DNA from: Saccharothrix syringae
Lineage (GTDB): Bacteria > Actinomycetota > Actinomycetes > Mycobacteriales > Pseudonocardiaceae
Reading direction: 5' to 3'
Length of the DNA stretch: 64,000 nt
Assembly: GCF_009498035.1 (NCBI RefSeq)
Contig: NZ_CP034550.1
Location: 9,734,001-9,798,000 of the forward strand
The notes under the pieces were generated by a model, which was not told the origin of the DNA, did no database searches, and saw only the letters and a list, made by a program, of their open reading frames with translations. The translations under genes and the position numbers were made by a program. Shown here in pieces: positions 47,671 through 57,707 of this stretch (the first letter of the stretch is position 1; each line of letters begins with the position of its first letter).

Positions 47671-48965
47671 GTCTCTTCGCCTTCCACCCGCATCACGCTG
47701 ACCACTTCCCTGACCACGGGCAGCCCGCCGATTTTGTCCACGGTCGACCGCAGTGCCGCGTCGGTCGCGGCGTGGGTGACGACGACCAGGCTGGCGTCGT
47801 CGACCCGTCCCTCCTGCCGCACCGCCGCGATGCTCACGTCGTGCTCCGCGAACACCGCCGCGACCTGCGACAACACGCCCGCCCGATCGGCGACGTCGAG
47901 GCTGATGTGATAGCGCGTGGGGGTTTGCCCCATCGGCCGCACGGGCAGTGCCGCGTAGGCCGACTCGCGCGGCCCGCGCCCGCCCTGCACCAGGTTGCGG
48001 GCCACGGCGACGAGGTCGCCGAGCACCGCGCTGGCCGTGGGCGCGCCACCGGCGCCCTGGCCGTAGAACATCATCTCGCCGGCCGCGTCGGCCTCCACGA
48101 ACACCGCGTTGAACGCGCCGCTCACCCCGGCCAGCGGGTGCGACCTGGGGATCATCGCGGGGTGCACGCGCACCGAGACCGACTCCTGGTCGCCCTCGGT
48201 CACGCGCTCGCAGATGGCCAGCAGCTTGACCGTGCGGCCCAGGGCCCTGGCGGCGGCGATGTCGGCCGCGCTGACCGAGGCGATGCCCTCGCGGTGCACG
48301 TCGGCGGCGGTGACGCGGCTGTGGAAGGCCAGCGAGGCCAGGATGGCGGCCTTGGACGCGGCGTCGAACCCGTCCACGTCGGCGGTCGGGTCGGCCTCGG
48401 CGTAGCCCAGCCGGGTGGCCTCCTCCAGCGCCTCGGCGTAGCCCGCGCCGGTGGAGTCCATGCCGGAGAGGATGAAGTTGGTGGTGCCGTTGACGATGCC
48501 CATCACCCGGGTGATGCGGTCGCCCGCCAGGGACTCGCGCAGCGGCCTGAGCAGCGGGATCGCGCCCGCCACGGACGCCTCGAAGTACAGGTCGGCGCCC
48601 GAGGCGTCGGCGGCGGCGGACAGCTCGCCCGAGTGCTCGGCGAGCAGCGCCTTGTTGGCCGTGACCACGGACTTGCCCGCGCGCAGGGCGTCGAGCAGCA
48701 GGGTCCGGGCGGGCTCGATGCCGCCGATGACCTCGACCACCACGTCGACGTCGGAGGCGACCAGGGCCGCCGCGTCGGTGGTGAGCAGGTCCGCGGGCAC
48801 CTCGCGGTGCTTGTTGGGCTTGCGCACCGCGATGCCGGCCAGCTCGACCGGCGCGCCGACGCGGGCGGTCAGGTCGTCCGCCTGGTCGACGAGCAGCCGG
48901 ACCACCTCGGTGCCGACCGTGCCGCAGCCCAGCAACGCGACCTTGATCGGTTTTTGGCTTGGCAC
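47667..48965 (-). CDS. hom: Homoserine dehydrogenase
   Basis: A 432-residue enzyme with the NAD(P) motif [15 protein letters not shown], the catalytic [20 protein letters not shown] segment (Glu-Asp-Lys) and a C-terminal ACT domain (about 350-432, [21 protein letters not shown]) for feedback by threonine. It reduces aspartate semialdehyde to homoserine. GTG 48965 has a GGAGG site. First gene of the threonine operon; lysA ends one base upstream. Confidence 0.96.
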   Translation of the reverse strand: MPSQKPIKVALLGCGTVGTEVVRLLVDQADDLTARVGAPVELAGIAVRKPNKHREVPADLLTTDAAALVASDVDVVVEVIGGIEPARTLLLDALRAGKSVVTANKALLAEHSGELSAAADASGADLYFEASVAGAIPLLRPLRESLAGDRITRVMGIVNGTTNFILSGMDSTGAGYAEALEEATRLGYAEADPTADVDGFDAASKAAILASLAFHSRVTAADVHREGIASVSAADIAAARALGRTVKLLAICERVTEGDQESVSVRVHPAMIPRSHPLAGVSGAFNAVFVEADAAGEMMFYGQGAGGAPTASAVLGDLVAVARNLVQGGRGPRESAYAALPVRPMGQTPTRYHISLDVADRAGVLSQVAAVFAEHDVSIAAVRQEGRVDDASLVVVTHAATDAALRSTVDKIGGLPVVREVVSVMRVEGEET

Positions 48966-48966
48966 G

Positions 48967-50391
48967 TCATACCTCCAGGCGGAACAGGTCTTCCTCGGTC
49001 TCCCGGCGCAGCAGCAGCCGGGCCTCGCCGTCCAGCACGGCGGCGAGCGCCGGCCGGGGCAGCCGGTTGTAGCCGCTGGCCATCGAGTAGCAGTAGGCGC
49101 CGGTCGCGGCCACCGCGATCAGGTCGCCGGGCGCGAGGTCGTCGGGCAGCCAGCAGTCGCGCACGACCACGTCGCCGGACTCGCAGTGCTTGCCCACGAC
49201 CCGGCACAGCACGGCCCCGGTGCCCTCGGCGGCGGCGCGCGAGACGAGCCGGCAGTCGTAGACCGCGTCGTAGAGGGCGGTGCGGATGTTGTCGCTCATG
49301 CCGCCGTCCACGCTGACGTAGCGGCGCACCGCACCCGCGTCGAGCTGCACGTCCTTGATGGTGCCGACCTCGTAGACGGTCACCGTGCCGGGGCCCACGA
49401 CGGCGCGGCCGGGCTCGACCGCGATCTTCGGCACCGGCAGGCCCGCGTGCTCGCACTCCTTGGAGACGATGTTGGTCAGCTGCCGCGCCAGCTCGGCGGG
49501 CGGCGGCGGGTCGTCGTCGGAGGTGTAGGCGATGCCCAGGCCACCGCCCAGGTCGACCGTGCCCACGTGCTCCAGGACCTCGTCGCCGTGCTCGTCGCGC
49601 AGGTCGGCGAGCAGGCCGATGACCCGGCGGGCGGCCACCTCGAAGCCGCTGGCGTCGAAGATCTGCGAGCCGATGTGGCTGTGCAGGCCGATCAGCCGCA
49701 GGCCCTGGCTCTTGAGCACCCGGCGGGCGGCCTCGGCGGCGTCGCCGGAGGACAGCGAGAAGCCGAACTTCTGGTCCTCGTGGGCGGTGGCGATGAACTC
49801 GTGCGTGTGCGCCTCGACACCGACGGTGACCCGGATCATCACCGGCTGCACCCGGCCGCGCTCGCGCGCGACGTGGTCCAGGCGGGCGATCTCGTGGAAC
49901 GAGTCGAGCACGACCGCGCCCACGCCCGCCTCGACCGCGGCGGTCAGCTCGGCGGTCGACTTGTTGTTGCCGTGCAGCGCGATGCGCTCGGGCGGGAAGT
50001 CGGCGCGCAGCGCGATGGCCAGCTCGCCGCCGCTGCACACGTCGATGCTCAGGCCCTCCTCGGCGACCCACCGGGCGACCGCCACGGACAGGAACGCCTT
50101 GGACGCGTAGTGCACCAGCGCCGGGTCGCCGAACGCGCGCGCGTGGTCGCGGCAGCGGGAGCGGAAGTCGGCCTCGTCCATCACGAACAGCGGGGTGCCG
50201 TGCTCCTCGACGAGCCGCCGCACGTCGACGCCGCCGAAGCGGACCACGCCGTCGGCGCCGCGCTCGGCGTTCCGAGGCCACACGTTCGGGTGAAGCCGGT
50301 TCAGCTCTTCGGGCGAAGACGGCCGGTTGCCCGCCGTGTTCGACGGGACCAGGACGTCGGCGTGCCGGGGACCGGCCGGGTGCGCGCGCAT
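48967..50391 (-). CDS. lysA: Diaminopimelate decarboxylase
   Basis: A 474-residue PLP enzyme making lysine from meso-diaminopimelate. The cofactor Lys is in [10 protein letters not shown], the phosphate loop near [11 protein letters not shown] and VDLGGGLGI, and the catalytic Cys-containing loop is KHCESGDV. The N-terminal 40 residues before the barrel are slightly longer than average. ATG 50391 overlaps the argS stop (TGATG). Confidence 0.96.
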   Translation of the reverse strand: MRAHPAGPRHADVLVPSNTAGNRPSSPEELNRLHPNVWPRNAERGADGVVRFGGVDVRRLVEEHGTPLFVMDEADFRSRCRDHARAFGDPALVHYASKAFLSVAVARWVAEEGLSIDVCSGGELAIALRADFPPERIALHGNNKSTAELTAAVEAGVGAVVLDSFHEIARLDHVARERGRVQPVMIRVTVGVEAHTHEFIATAHEDQKFGFSLSSGDAAEAARRVLKSQGLRLIGLHSHIGSQIFDASGFEVAARRVIGLLADLRDEHGDEVLEHVGTVDLGGGLGIAYTSDDDPPPPAELARQLTNIVSKECEHAGLPVPKIAVEPGRAVVGPGTVTVYEVGTIKDVQLDAGAVRRYVSVDGGMSDNIRTALYDAVYDCRLVSRAAAEGTGAVLCRVVGKHCESGDVVVRDCWLPDDLAPGDLIAVAATGAYCYSMASGYNRLPRPALAAVLDGEARLLLRRETEEDLFRLEV

Positions 50392-52034
50392 CACATCCGC
50401 TCCGGGGCGGTCACGCCCAGCAGGGCCAGGCCGTTGGCGAGCACCTGGCGGGTGGCCGCGACCAGCTGGAGCCGGGCGCGGTGCAGCTCGGTGGTCTCCT
50501 CGTCGCCGCGCGGCAGCACCCGGCACGCCTCGTAGAAGCGGTGGTAGGTGCCGGCCAGCTCCTCCAGGTAGCGGGCCACGCGGTGCGGTTCCCGCAGCTC
50601 ACCGGCGGTGGCGATGACGCGCGGGAACTCGCCGATGGTGCGGATGAGGTCGCCCTCGCGCTCGTGGGTCAGCTCGTCCAGCGCGTCGCCGGGCGTCACG
50701 CCCAGGTCGGCGGCGTTGCGCAGCAGCGACGACAGCCGGGCGTGCGCGTACTGGACGTAGAACACCGGGTTGTCGTTGCTGCGCTTGCGCAGCAGGTCCA
50801 GGTCGATGTCCAGGGTCGAGTCGACCGAGGACCGGGTCATCGCGTACCGGGCGGCGTCCACGCCCACCGCCTCCACCAGGTCCTGCATGGTGATCACGGT
50901 GCCCGCGCGCTTGCTCATCCGGACCGGCTTGCCGTCGCTGACCAGGTTCACCATCTGGCCGATCAGCACCTCGACCGAGTCCGGGTCGTCGCCCAGCGCC
51001 GAGGCGGCGGCCTTGAGCCGGCCGATGTAGCCGTGGTGGTCCGCGCCCAGCATGTAGATGCACAGGTCGAAGCCGCGCGACCGCTTGTCGACCAGGTAGG
51101 CGATGTCGCCCGCGATGTAGGCCGGGTCGCCGTCGCTCTTGATGACCACCCGGTCCTTGTCGTCGCCGAACTCGGTGGACCGCAGCCACCAGGCGCCGTT
51201 GTCGAAGTACAGCGCGCCGGAGGACTTGAGCTGGTCGACGGCCTTGGTCACGGCGCCGGAGCGGTGCAGCGAGTCCTCGTGGAAGAACACGTCGAAGTCG
51301 GTGCCGAACTCGTGGAGGTCCTTCTTGATCTCCTCGAACATGAGGTTCACGCCGATCCGGCGGAACACCTCGGCGGAGTCCTCCGCGGTCAGCGCGCTGG
51401 GCTCCTGCCGCAGGACCTCGGCGGCGATGTCGCTGATGTAGCCGCCCGCGTAGCCGTCCTCGGGCGCCGGCTCGCCCTTGGCGGCGGCGATCAGGGACCG
51501 CACGAACCGGTCGATCTGCGCGCCCGCGTCGTTGAAGTAGTACTCGCGGGTCACCTCGCCGCCGTTGAAGGCCAGCACGCGGCCCAGCGCGTCGCCGACC
51601 GCGGCCCAGCGGGTGCCGCCGAGGTGGATGGGGCCGGTCGGGTTCGCCGAGACGAACTCCAGGTTGATCCGGCGCCCGGCCAGCTGGTCGCCCCGGCCGT
51701 AGTCGGCGCCCGCCGCGAGCACGTCGCGCACGATGGCGCCCTGGGCGTCCGCGGCCAGCCGCAGGTTGAGGAAGCCGGGACCCGCCACCTCGACCGTGGA
51801 GATGGCGTCGGTCGAGGTCAGCGCCTCGGCGAGCCACGCGGCCAGGTCGCGGGGCGTCACGCCGACCTTCTTGGCGGTCTGGAGGGCCACGTTCGTCGCG
51901 TAGTCGCCGTGCTCGGGGTTGCGGGGTCGTTCGATCGTGACCGCTGTCGGCAGGGCGGCGGGGTCGAGACCTCGCGCGGACAGCACGTCCACGGCCGTCG
52001 CACGGACGAGTTCAGCTAGCGCAGCGGGAGTCAC
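50391..52034 (-). CDS. argS: Arginine-tRNA ligase
   Basis: A 547-residue class I synthetase. The HIGH-like motif is [18 protein letters not shown] and the KMSKS-like motif is VRMSKRAGT; the C-terminal anticodon domain includes [14 protein letters not shown]. It charges tRNA-Arg. A GTG start is used. The cognate-type tRNA-Arg(CCG) gene lies about 11 kb upstream. It begins the argS-lysA-hom-thrC-thrB run, with overlaps that suggest one transcript. Confidence 0.96.
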   Translation of the reverse strand: MTPAALAELVRATAVDVLSARGLDPAALPTAVTIERPRNPEHGDYATNVALQTAKKVGVTPRDLAAWLAEALTSTDAISTVEVAGPGFLNLRLAADAQGAIVRDVLAAGADYGRGDQLAGRRINLEFVSANPTGPIHLGGTRWAAVGDALGRVLAFNGGEVTREYYFNDAGAQIDRFVRSLIAAAKGEPAPEDGYAGGYISDIAAEVLRQEPSALTAEDSAEVFRRIGVNLMFEEIKKDLHEFGTDFDVFFHEDSLHRSGAVTKAVDQLKSSGALYFDNGAWWLRSTEFGDDKDRVVIKSDGDPAYIAGDIAYLVDKRSRGFDLCIYMLGADHHGYIGRLKAAASALGDDPDSVEVLIGQMVNLVSDGKPVRMSKRAGTVITMQDLVEAVGVDAARYAMTRSSVDSTLDIDLDLLRKRSNDNPVFYVQYAHARLSSLLRNAADLGVTPGDALDELTHEREGDLIRTIGEFPRVIATAGELREPHRVARYLEELAGTYHRFYEACRVLPRGDEETTELHRARLQLVAATRQVLANGLALLGVTAPERM

Positions 52035-52204
52035 CCGGCAAGTCTAGGGAAGCGTTCCCGCTGGTCTCGAACGGGATGGGCGTCCCGTCAGGTGAGAAGG
52101 GCAACTGTCAACGGCCACCGGCCGTGACGGGCAGTTGACGGTGATCAGACATGGTGTCCCTACACTGGCCGGCGGCACGGGACTATGACGAGACTGAGGC
52201 GGAC

Positions 52205-53011
52205 ATGACCAGCGGCAAGAAGACGAAGGCCGCGCGCTCCAGCGTTGCGGCGGCGCGCTCCTCGGTGGTGGCGAAGAAGCCGAAGCCCTGGGGGACCATC
52301 ATCGCGGTGGTCGCCGTCCTGGGCCTGGCCGCGGGCGTGTTCGGCTACGCGTACGTGCAGCTGGACGAGAAGAGCGACCGCGAGGCCGCCCTCGCCCGGT
52401 GGAAGCCGTCCGAGGAGAACAAGGACCCCTCGGACCAGATCGCCGGCGTGATCAAGCGCGACTACCAGCCGGGCAAGCACGTCGACGCGCCCAAGCGGGT
52501 GGCCTACGACTTCTCGCCGCCGTTCGGCGGGCCGCACGACACCCAGTGGGCCGACTGCAACGGCGTGGTCTACCCCACCGCCGTGCGCACCGAGAACATG
52601 GTCCACGCGATGGAGCACGGCTCGATCTGGCTGGCCTACAACCCCGACCAGGTGACCGGCGAGGCGCTGGACAAGCTCAAGGCCAAGATCGACGGCCAGC
52701 CGTTCTCGATCATGTCGCCCTACCCGGGGCTGGACAAGCCGATCTCGGTGCAGTCGTGGGGCCACCAGCTCAAGGTCGACACCGCCGACGACGAGCGCAT
52801 CGACCACTTCATCGAGTCGCTGCGGCGCAACCAGTACACCTACCCCGAGGTCGGCGCCTCGTGCGACAACCCGACCTTCGCCTCCAGCCCGGCGCCGTTC
52901 GTGGCCGAGGCGCCCGGCGCGGACGCCGAGCCGATGGGCGCCGAGGCGGAGAGCGCGCGGGGTTCCGCGGCGCCGTCGGCCTCGACCACCGCCTCCTCCG
53001 CGGGCAACTGA
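52205..53011 (+). CDS. DUF3105 family membrane-anchored protein
   Basis: A 268-residue protein with a basic N-terminus, one membrane helix (about 30-52) and an extracytoplasmic domain that includes GPHDTQWADCNGVVYP, ENMVHAMEHGSIW and QPFSIMSPYPGL. These are DUF3105 hallmarks, with conserved His, Cys and Met residues that may bind a metal. The final 40 residues are Ala/Ser/Glu-rich. It is coupled with a DUF305 gene, a pairing I recall from actinobacteria; function is unknown. It is divergent from argS. Confidence 0.85.
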   Translation: MTSGKKTKAARSSVAAARSSVVAKKPKPWGTIIAVVAVLGLAAGVFGYAYVQLDEKSDREAALARWKPSEENKDPSDQIAGVIKRDYQPGKHVDAPKRVAYDFSPPFGGPHDTQWADCNGVVYPTAVRTENMVHAMEHGSIWLAYNPDQVTGEALDKLKAKIDGQPFSIMSPYPGLDKPISVQSWGHQLKVDTADDERIDHFIESLRRNQYTYPEVGASCDNPTFASSPAPFVAEAPGADAEPMGAEAESARGSAAPSASTTASSAGN

Positions 53012-53015
53012 GCAC

Positions 53016-53705
53016 GTGACCGAGCCGGTCGGGACCGCGCCCGGGCGGGGCAACCTCGCCCGGGTGCTGGTCCTCAGCGCCGCCGTCGTCGCCACCCTGC
53101 TCCTCGGCGCGGCGGTCGGCCTGCTGATCCAGCTGCCCAACTCGGAGGACCCCGCGACGCCCGCGGCCGACTCCGTGGACGTGGGCTTCTGCCAGGACAT
53201 GGCCATGCACCACCTGCAGGCCGTGCAGATGGCCAACATCGCCGTCGAGAAGACCACCGACCGCAACGTCCGGCAGTTCGCGTTCGACGTCGCCAGCACG
53301 CAGCTGGAGCAGGTGGGCCGCATGAAGGGCTGGCTCATGCTGTGGGCCCAGCCCGAGCAGCCGCGCGCCGGGCAGCACATGGCCTGGATGTCCGCCGGCG
53401 GCGGCGAGCACGCCCACACCACCACCGGCGAGGCCGCCTCCAGCGGCCCGATGCCCGGCATGGCCTCCTCCGACGAGCTGGCCAGGCTGCGCTCGCTGTC
53501 GGGCACCGAGGCCGACGTCTACTTCCTCCAGCTGATGCTGCGCCACCACCAGGGCGGCACCGCCATGGTCGAGTACGGCGCCCAGCACGCCGAGCAGCAC
53601 GCCGTGCGCACCCTCGCCGAGAGCATGCTGAAGTCGCAGTCCAGCGAGGCCGACTACATGCGCGAGCTGCTGGCCCAGCGGGGTGCCGCGCCGCTGGGCG
53701 GCTGA
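53016..53705 (+). CDS. DUF305 family protein
   Basis: A 229-residue protein with an N-terminal membrane helix (about 14-38) and a ferritin-like four-helix domain duplicated in outline: CQDMAMHHLQAVQMANIA near the start and QLMLRHHQGGTAMVEYG near the end. The His- and Met-rich helices suggest copper binding or periplasmic metal handling, by analogy with other DUF305 proteins. GTG 53016 starts four bases after the DUF3105 stop codon, so the two are an operon. Confidence 0.87.
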   Translation: MTEPVGTAPGRGNLARVLVLSAAVVATLLLGAAVGLLIQLPNSEDPATPAADSVDVGFCQDMAMHHLQAVQMANIAVEKTTDRNVRQFAFDVASTQLEQVGRMKGWLMLWAQPEQPRAGQHMAWMSAGGGEHAHTTTGEAASSGPMPGMASSDELARLRSLSGTEADVYFLQLMLRHHQGGTAMVEYGAQHAEQHAVRTLAESMLKSQSSEADYMRELLAQRGAAPLGG

Positions 53706-53709
53706 AAAC

Positions 53710-53727
53710 GTCACCTGAACAGGTGAC
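53710..53727 (+). terminator. Small hairpin after the DUF305 gene
   Basis: GTCACCTG-AA-CAGGTGAC, a perfect 8-bp inverted repeat four bases after the stop codon. It is compact and would terminate weakly on its own. Confidence 0.45.
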
Positions 53728-54108
53728 TTCCGGCGCGCAGCGCCGTGAGCTGCGAAAACCTGTCCGCCCCCCCGATCGCCCCTGGCATGATCACGCCACC
53801 ACGCCGCACGACCCGGGGGCAGGTCGTGAGACCGCGGCGACCGCCGCCGCGCCGGCCCTGGCCGACGACCTCGACCCCGGGCGGGCTCCTGTTCGGCGTC
53901 TTCGGGAGTTCGGCCCAGGCCGGCGACGAGGGGCCGGCGAGGTCGCGGGCCGGGCGTGCCGCTCACCTCGATCCCGTGGCCCCGGGAACCGCGCGGGCTT
54001 GCCGGTTGACCGGCGGACCGCCCTCGCCGAACCCCCCGGCCGGAACCAGTCGGTCACCTGCCCCGCGCCGCCCCGGCCCCGGCGTCCGCGGCCGTCACCC
54101 GGATGGGG
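53728..54108. other. Gene-poor spacer
   Basis: About 380 bp with open frames on both strands but no ribosome site, no conserved motif and a poor amino-acid make-up (Arg/Pro/Ala). I see no gene in it. Confidence 0.5.
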
Positions 54109-54122
54109 CTACCCGCCAGTAG
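54109..54122 (+). promoter_or_regulatory. Candidate operator upstream of the acyl-CoA dehydrogenase
   Basis: CTACCCGCCAGTAG, with CTAC/GTAG arms, 32 bp before the start codon. Its core matches the site upstream of ecm at 11 of 12 positions. Confidence 0.45.
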
Positions 54123-54154
54123 TAACGTGGGAGGCCCGGTCCCGGAGGTCCGCG

Positions 54155-56044
54155 ATGACCACGACAGACCCCGAGAAGAACGTCGACGAACGCACCTCCC
54201 GCCAGGTAGCCGAACGGGCCCGCGAGACCCGCTGGCGCCACCCCTCCTTCGGCCGCGAGCTGTTCCTCGGCCACTTCCGCCTCGACCTGGTCCACCCGCA
54301 CCCCACCGGCTCGGCCGAGGACCGCGAGCGCGGCGAGACGTTCCTGACCGCCCTGAAGGAGTACTGCGAGACCAGCGTCGACAGCGCCGAGGTCGAGCGC
54401 GACGCGCGCATCCCCGACCACGTGCTCACCGGACTCAAGCAGCTCGGCGCGTTCGGCATGAAGATCAAGCGCGAGTACGGCGGACTCGGCCTCTCCCAGG
54501 TCCACTACAACCGCGCCCTGATGCTGGTCGGCTCCCTGTGCCCGGCCCTGGGCGCGATGCTGTCCGCGCACCAGTCCATCGGCGTGCCCGAGCCGGTCGC
54601 CCTGTTCGGCACCGAGGAGCAGAAGCGCGAGTACCTGCCCCGCTGCGCCGCCGGCGAGATCAGCGCGTTCCTGCTCACCGAGCCGGACGTGGGCAGCGAC
54701 CCGGCCCGCCTGGGCACCACCGCCACCCCCACCGACGACGGCTACCTGCTCAACGGCGTCAAGCTGTGGACCACCAACGGCGTGGTGGCCGACCTGCTGG
54801 TGGTGATGGCGAAGGTGCCCGGCCGCGGCATCAGCGCGTTCGTGGTGGAGGGCGACTCGCCGGGCATCACCGTCGAGCACCGCAACGGGTTCATGGGCCT
54901 GCGCGGCCTGGAGAACGGCGTCACCCGCTTCCACGACGTGCGCGTGCCGCGGGCGAACCTGATCGGCCGCGAGGGCGCGGGCCTGAAGATCGCGCTCACC
55001 ACCCTCAACACCGGCCGGCTGTCGCTGCCCGCCATCTGCGCGGGCGCGGCGAAGTGGTGCCTGCGCGTCGCCCGCGAGTGGTCGGCCGCGCGCGTCCAGT
55101 GGGGTCGGCCGGTGGGCGAGCACGACGCCGTGGCGGGCAAGGTCGCGTTCATCGCCGCCACCGCCTACGCGCTGGAGGCCGTCCTCGACCTGGCCGGCGA
55201 GCTGGCCGACGCGGGCGGGCACGACGTCCGCATCGAGGCCGCGCTGGCCAAGCTGTACGGCTCGGAGATGGCCTGGCTGGTCGCCGACGAGCTGGTGCAG
55301 CTGCGCGGCGGGCGCGGCTACGAGACGGCCGCCTCGCTGGCGGCGCGCGGCGAGCGGGGCGTGCCGGCCGAGCAGGTGCTGCGGGACCTGCGGATCAACC
55401 GGATCTTCGAGGGCTCGACCGAGATCATGCACCTGCTGATCGCGCGCGAGGCCGTGGACGCGCACCTGGCCGTGGCGGGCGACATCATCGACCCGGAGGC
55501 CGACGCGGGGCGCAAGGCGCGGGCCGCGGTGAGGGCGGGCGGGTTCTACGCGCGGTGGCTGCCGACCCTGGTGGTGGGCCGGGGGCAGGTGCCGCGGGCC
55601 TACGCCGAGTTCGGCCCGCTGGCCGGGCACCTGCGGTTCGTGGAGCGGTCGAGCCGCAAGCTGGCCAGGCAGACGTTCTACGCCATGTCCCGCTGGCAGG
55701 GACGGCTGGAGCGCAGGCAGCGGTTCCTGGCGCGGCTGGTGGACATCGGCGCCGAGCTGTTCGCGATCAGCGCGGCGTGCGTGCGGGCCACGACCGGCGG
55801 TGACGGCGCGGTGGCGCTGGCGGACGCGTTCGCCGCGCAGGCGCGGGTGCGGGTGGAGGAGCTGTTCGACCGGCTGTGGCGCAACTGCGACGACTCCGAC
55901 ACCGCGCTGGCGCGCAACGTGCTGGCCGGGCGGCTGGCGTGGCTGGAGGACGGGGTGCTCGACCCGTCGATCCCGGGACCGTGGATCGCGGAGGCGGCCG
56001 ACGGGCCCACCGGGCTGCCGAACGTGCACCGCAAGACGCCGTAG
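54155..56044 (+). CDS. Long acyl-CoA dehydrogenase (VLCAD-like, FadE type)
   Basis: A 629-residue flavoprotein, much longer than the usual 380-400. Residues about 60-430 are the three-part dehydrogenase (flavin segment FLLTEPDVGSDPARLGTTAT; substrate-site RIFEGSTEIMHLLIAREAVD, with a candidate catalytic Glu in FEG). The last 190 residues form an extra helical domain as in membrane-associated very-long-chain enzymes. It takes two hydrogens from an acyl-CoA; chain length is not certain. ATG 54155 has a GGAGG site. A 16-bp tandem array starts at its stop codon. Confidence 0.9.
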   Translation: MTTTDPEKNVDERTSRQVAERARETRWRHPSFGRELFLGHFRLDLVHPHPTGSAEDRERGETFLTALKEYCETSVDSAEVERDARIPDHVLTGLKQLGAFGMKIKREYGGLGLSQVHYNRALMLVGSLCPALGAMLSAHQSIGVPEPVALFGTEEQKREYLPRCAAGEISAFLLTEPDVGSDPARLGTTATPTDDGYLLNGVKLWTTNGVVADLLVVMAKVPGRGISAFVVEGDSPGITVEHRNGFMGLRGLENGVTRFHDVRVPRANLIGREGAGLKIALTTLNTGRLSLPAICAGAAKWCLRVAREWSAARVQWGRPVGEHDAVAGKVAFIAATAYALEAVLDLAGELADAGGHDVRIEAALAKLYGSEMAWLVADELVQLRGGRGYETAASLAARGERGVPAEQVLRDLRINRIFEGSTEIMHLLIAREAVDAHLAVAGDIIDPEADAGRKARAAVRAGGFYARWLPTLVVGRGQVPRAYAEFGPLAGHLRFVERSSRKLARQTFYAMSRWQGRLERRQRFLARLVDIGAELFAISAACVRATTGGDGAVALADAFAAQARVRVEELFDRLWRNCDDSDTALARNVLAGRLAWLEDGVLDPSIPGPWIAEAADGPTGLPNVHRKTP

Positions 56045-56166
56045 TGCCCTGCGCCCGCCGTGCCCTGCGCCCGCCGTGCCCTGCGCCCGCCGTGCCCTGC
56101 GCCCGCCGTGCCCTGCGCCCGCCGTGCCCTGCGCCCGCAGCGCCCTGCGCCCGCAGCGCCCTGCGC
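56044..56166. repeat. 16-bp tandem repeat array after the acyl-CoA dehydrogenase gene
   Basis: Five perfect copies of GTGCCCTGCGCCCGCC from 56044 to 56123, then two variant copies (56124-56139, 56140-56155) and a partial. The array starts on the last base of the stop codon. A period of 16 is not a multiple of three, so it cannot encode a stable peptide repeat. Confidence 0.9.
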
Positions 56167-56176
56167 GAGGGCCCTA

Positions 56177-56219
56177 CGCACGGGGCAGGTGTTTGCGGGC
56201 GCGGCACCTGCCCCGTGCG
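56177..56219 (+). terminator. Strong hairpin after the acyl-CoA dehydrogenase gene
   Basis: A perfect 15-bp stem (56177-56191 with 56205-56219) and a 13-base loop, right after the tandem array. From 56220 to the ROK gene end at 56402 no gene is visible. Confidence 0.75.
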
Positions 56220-56401
56220 GCACGGTCGGGAAGGGACCACGTCCCCCGTACTCCCTTTCCGACTCCCCTGTGCCACATTGGAAGGACACAACACCCTCCA
56301 GGAGGAGGTGGGGTAACGCTACGTCATTACCTGCCGGTTCACACTTACGACAATTGAGTGAATCAGCAGGTGAGACCCACTCGACTACTCTCAGAGAGTG
56401 A

Positions 56402-57571
56402 TCATCTGTGGCGGTCGAACACGAGCTCCCGGGCCGTGCCCAGCCCCATCTCGATCGCCCCGCTGAGCACCGCGCCGTCGCCCAGCTCCCCGGCCACCAC
56501 GCGCGGCGCCAGCGGCGTCATCCGGCGCAGCGCCGCCTCCATCGGCTCGCGCAGCAGCTCGGTGTTGCCGCCGACGCCGCCGCCCAGCACCACCAGCTCC
56601 GGGTCGACCACCGCCACCACCGCGGCCACCACGAACGCCAGCCGCTCCGCCTCCTCGCGCACCGCCGCCAGCGCCCGCCCGTCCCCGGCCGCCGCGGCGG
56701 CGAACACCTCCCGCGCCGACCGCGCGACCAGCCCGTGCGCACGTGCCAGCGCCACCACCGACCCCGCCGCCGCGGCCGACTCCACCTGCCCGCGCACCCG
56801 TCCGTCCTCTTCGGACTGACCGGGCCAGGGCAGGTAGCCGACCTCGCCCGCGGCACCGTGCGCGCCCCGGAACAGCCGGCCGTCCACCACGATGCCCATG
56901 CCGATCCCGGTGCCCACGGTCAGGCACGCGAACACCCCGGCGCCGCGCGCCGCCCCCTGCGCCCGCTCGCCCACCGCGGCCAGGTTGGCGTCGTTCTCCA
57001 CCACCAGCCCGGCGCCCAGCTCGGCCTCCAGGTCGTCCAGCAGGCCGGGCCGCTCCCAGCCGGGCAGGTTCGGCGCGTGGTGCAGCGCGCGGCTGCGCGG
57101 GTCCGGCACACCGGGCGTGCCGACCACCTTGACCAGCAGGTCGTCCCACGACAGCCCGGCGCCCGCGACCGTCGTCGTGGCCAGCTCCTTGACCGTGCGG
57201 ACCAGCGCGGACGCCGACCGGCACCGGTTGCGCTCGTCCACCCGCGCGATCACCCGGCCCGCCAGGTCGGCCACCGCGGCCCGGATGCGCCGCCGCCCGA
57301 TGTCCACGCCCAGCACGTGCCCGGCCGCCGGGTCCGGCTCGTAGACCACCGCGGACCGGCCCGGTCCCGCGGTGGTGCGGCCGGTGGGGCGCACCAGGCC
57401 GTGCCGCTCCAGGTCCAGCAGCGCCTGGCCGACGGTCGGCTTGGACAGGCCGGTGTCCCGGGCGATCTGCGGCCGGGTCGCCGGGCCGCCCGCGCGCAGC
57501 CGGTCGAGCACCGCGCGCTGGTTGAGCACGCGCATCCCCGCCGGGGTGCCCACCGGGGGCTTGGCCGTCAC
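56402..57571 (-). CDS. ROK-family transcriptional regulator
   Basis: A 389-residue protein with an N-terminal winged helix (about 12-70, RAVLDRLRAGGPATRPQIARDTGLSKPTVGQALLDL) and a C-terminal sugar-kinase-like ROK domain (phosphate motifs VLGVDIGRRR and LTVGTGIGMGIV). The zinc motif with three Cys usual in this family (after the GAAGEVGYLP segment) is absent. Such proteins repress sugar genes until a sugar binds. It is divergent from the GH92 gene across 136 bp, so it likely controls it. A GTG start is used. Confidence 0.88.
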   Translation of the reverse strand: MTAKPPVGTPAGMRVLNQRAVLDRLRAGGPATRPQIARDTGLSKPTVGQALLDLERHGLVRPTGRTTAGPGRSAVVYEPDPAAGHVLGVDIGRRRIRAAVADLAGRVIARVDERNRCRSASALVRTVKELATTTVAGAGLSWDDLLVKVVGTPGVPDPRSRALHHAPNLPGWERPGLLDDLEAELGAGLVVENDANLAAVGERAQGAARGAGVFACLTVGTGIGMGIVVDGRLFRGAHGAAGEVGYLPWPGQSEEDGRVRGQVESAAAAGSVVALARAHGLVARSAREVFAAAAAGDGRALAAVREEAERLAFVVAAVVAVVDPELVVLGGGVGGNTELLREPMEAALRRMTPLAPRVVAGELGDGAVLSGAIEMGLGTARELVFDRHR

Positions 57572-57612
57572 AGCGAGGAAGTCTAGATCCGTTGGAGCAT
57601 CGGCCGGACAGG

Positions 57613-57665
57613 CTTGTGGACAAGTTGGGTGACCTCTCTTGACAACGATGTCACGCGGCTATTCG
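57613..57665 (+). promoter_or_regulatory. Intergenic promoter and operator region between ROK and GH92 genes
   Basis: TTGACA at 57639-57644 is a perfect -35, with TATTCG at 57660-57665 as a -10 candidate (15-bp spacing, short). The palindromes CTTGTGGACAAG (57613-57624) and GTGAC...GTCAC (57630-57655, around the -35) could be operators for the ROK protein. Confidence 0.45.
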
Positions 57666-57707
57666 CTTCGCTAAAGATCGACCCGTCTTAGGCGAGAGGC
57701 GTGCGCA

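Noticed and set aside
53745..54122. A 125-residue frame between the DUF305 and acyl-CoA dehydrogenase genes
   Set aside because: It has a Pro/Arg-rich random composition, no ribosome site, and another frame on the opposite strand is equally open.
55678..56289. Frames reading Cys-Ala-Arg-Arg or Gly-Arg-Arg-Ala repeats
   Set aside because: They are products of the 16-bp array being open in several frames on both strands.
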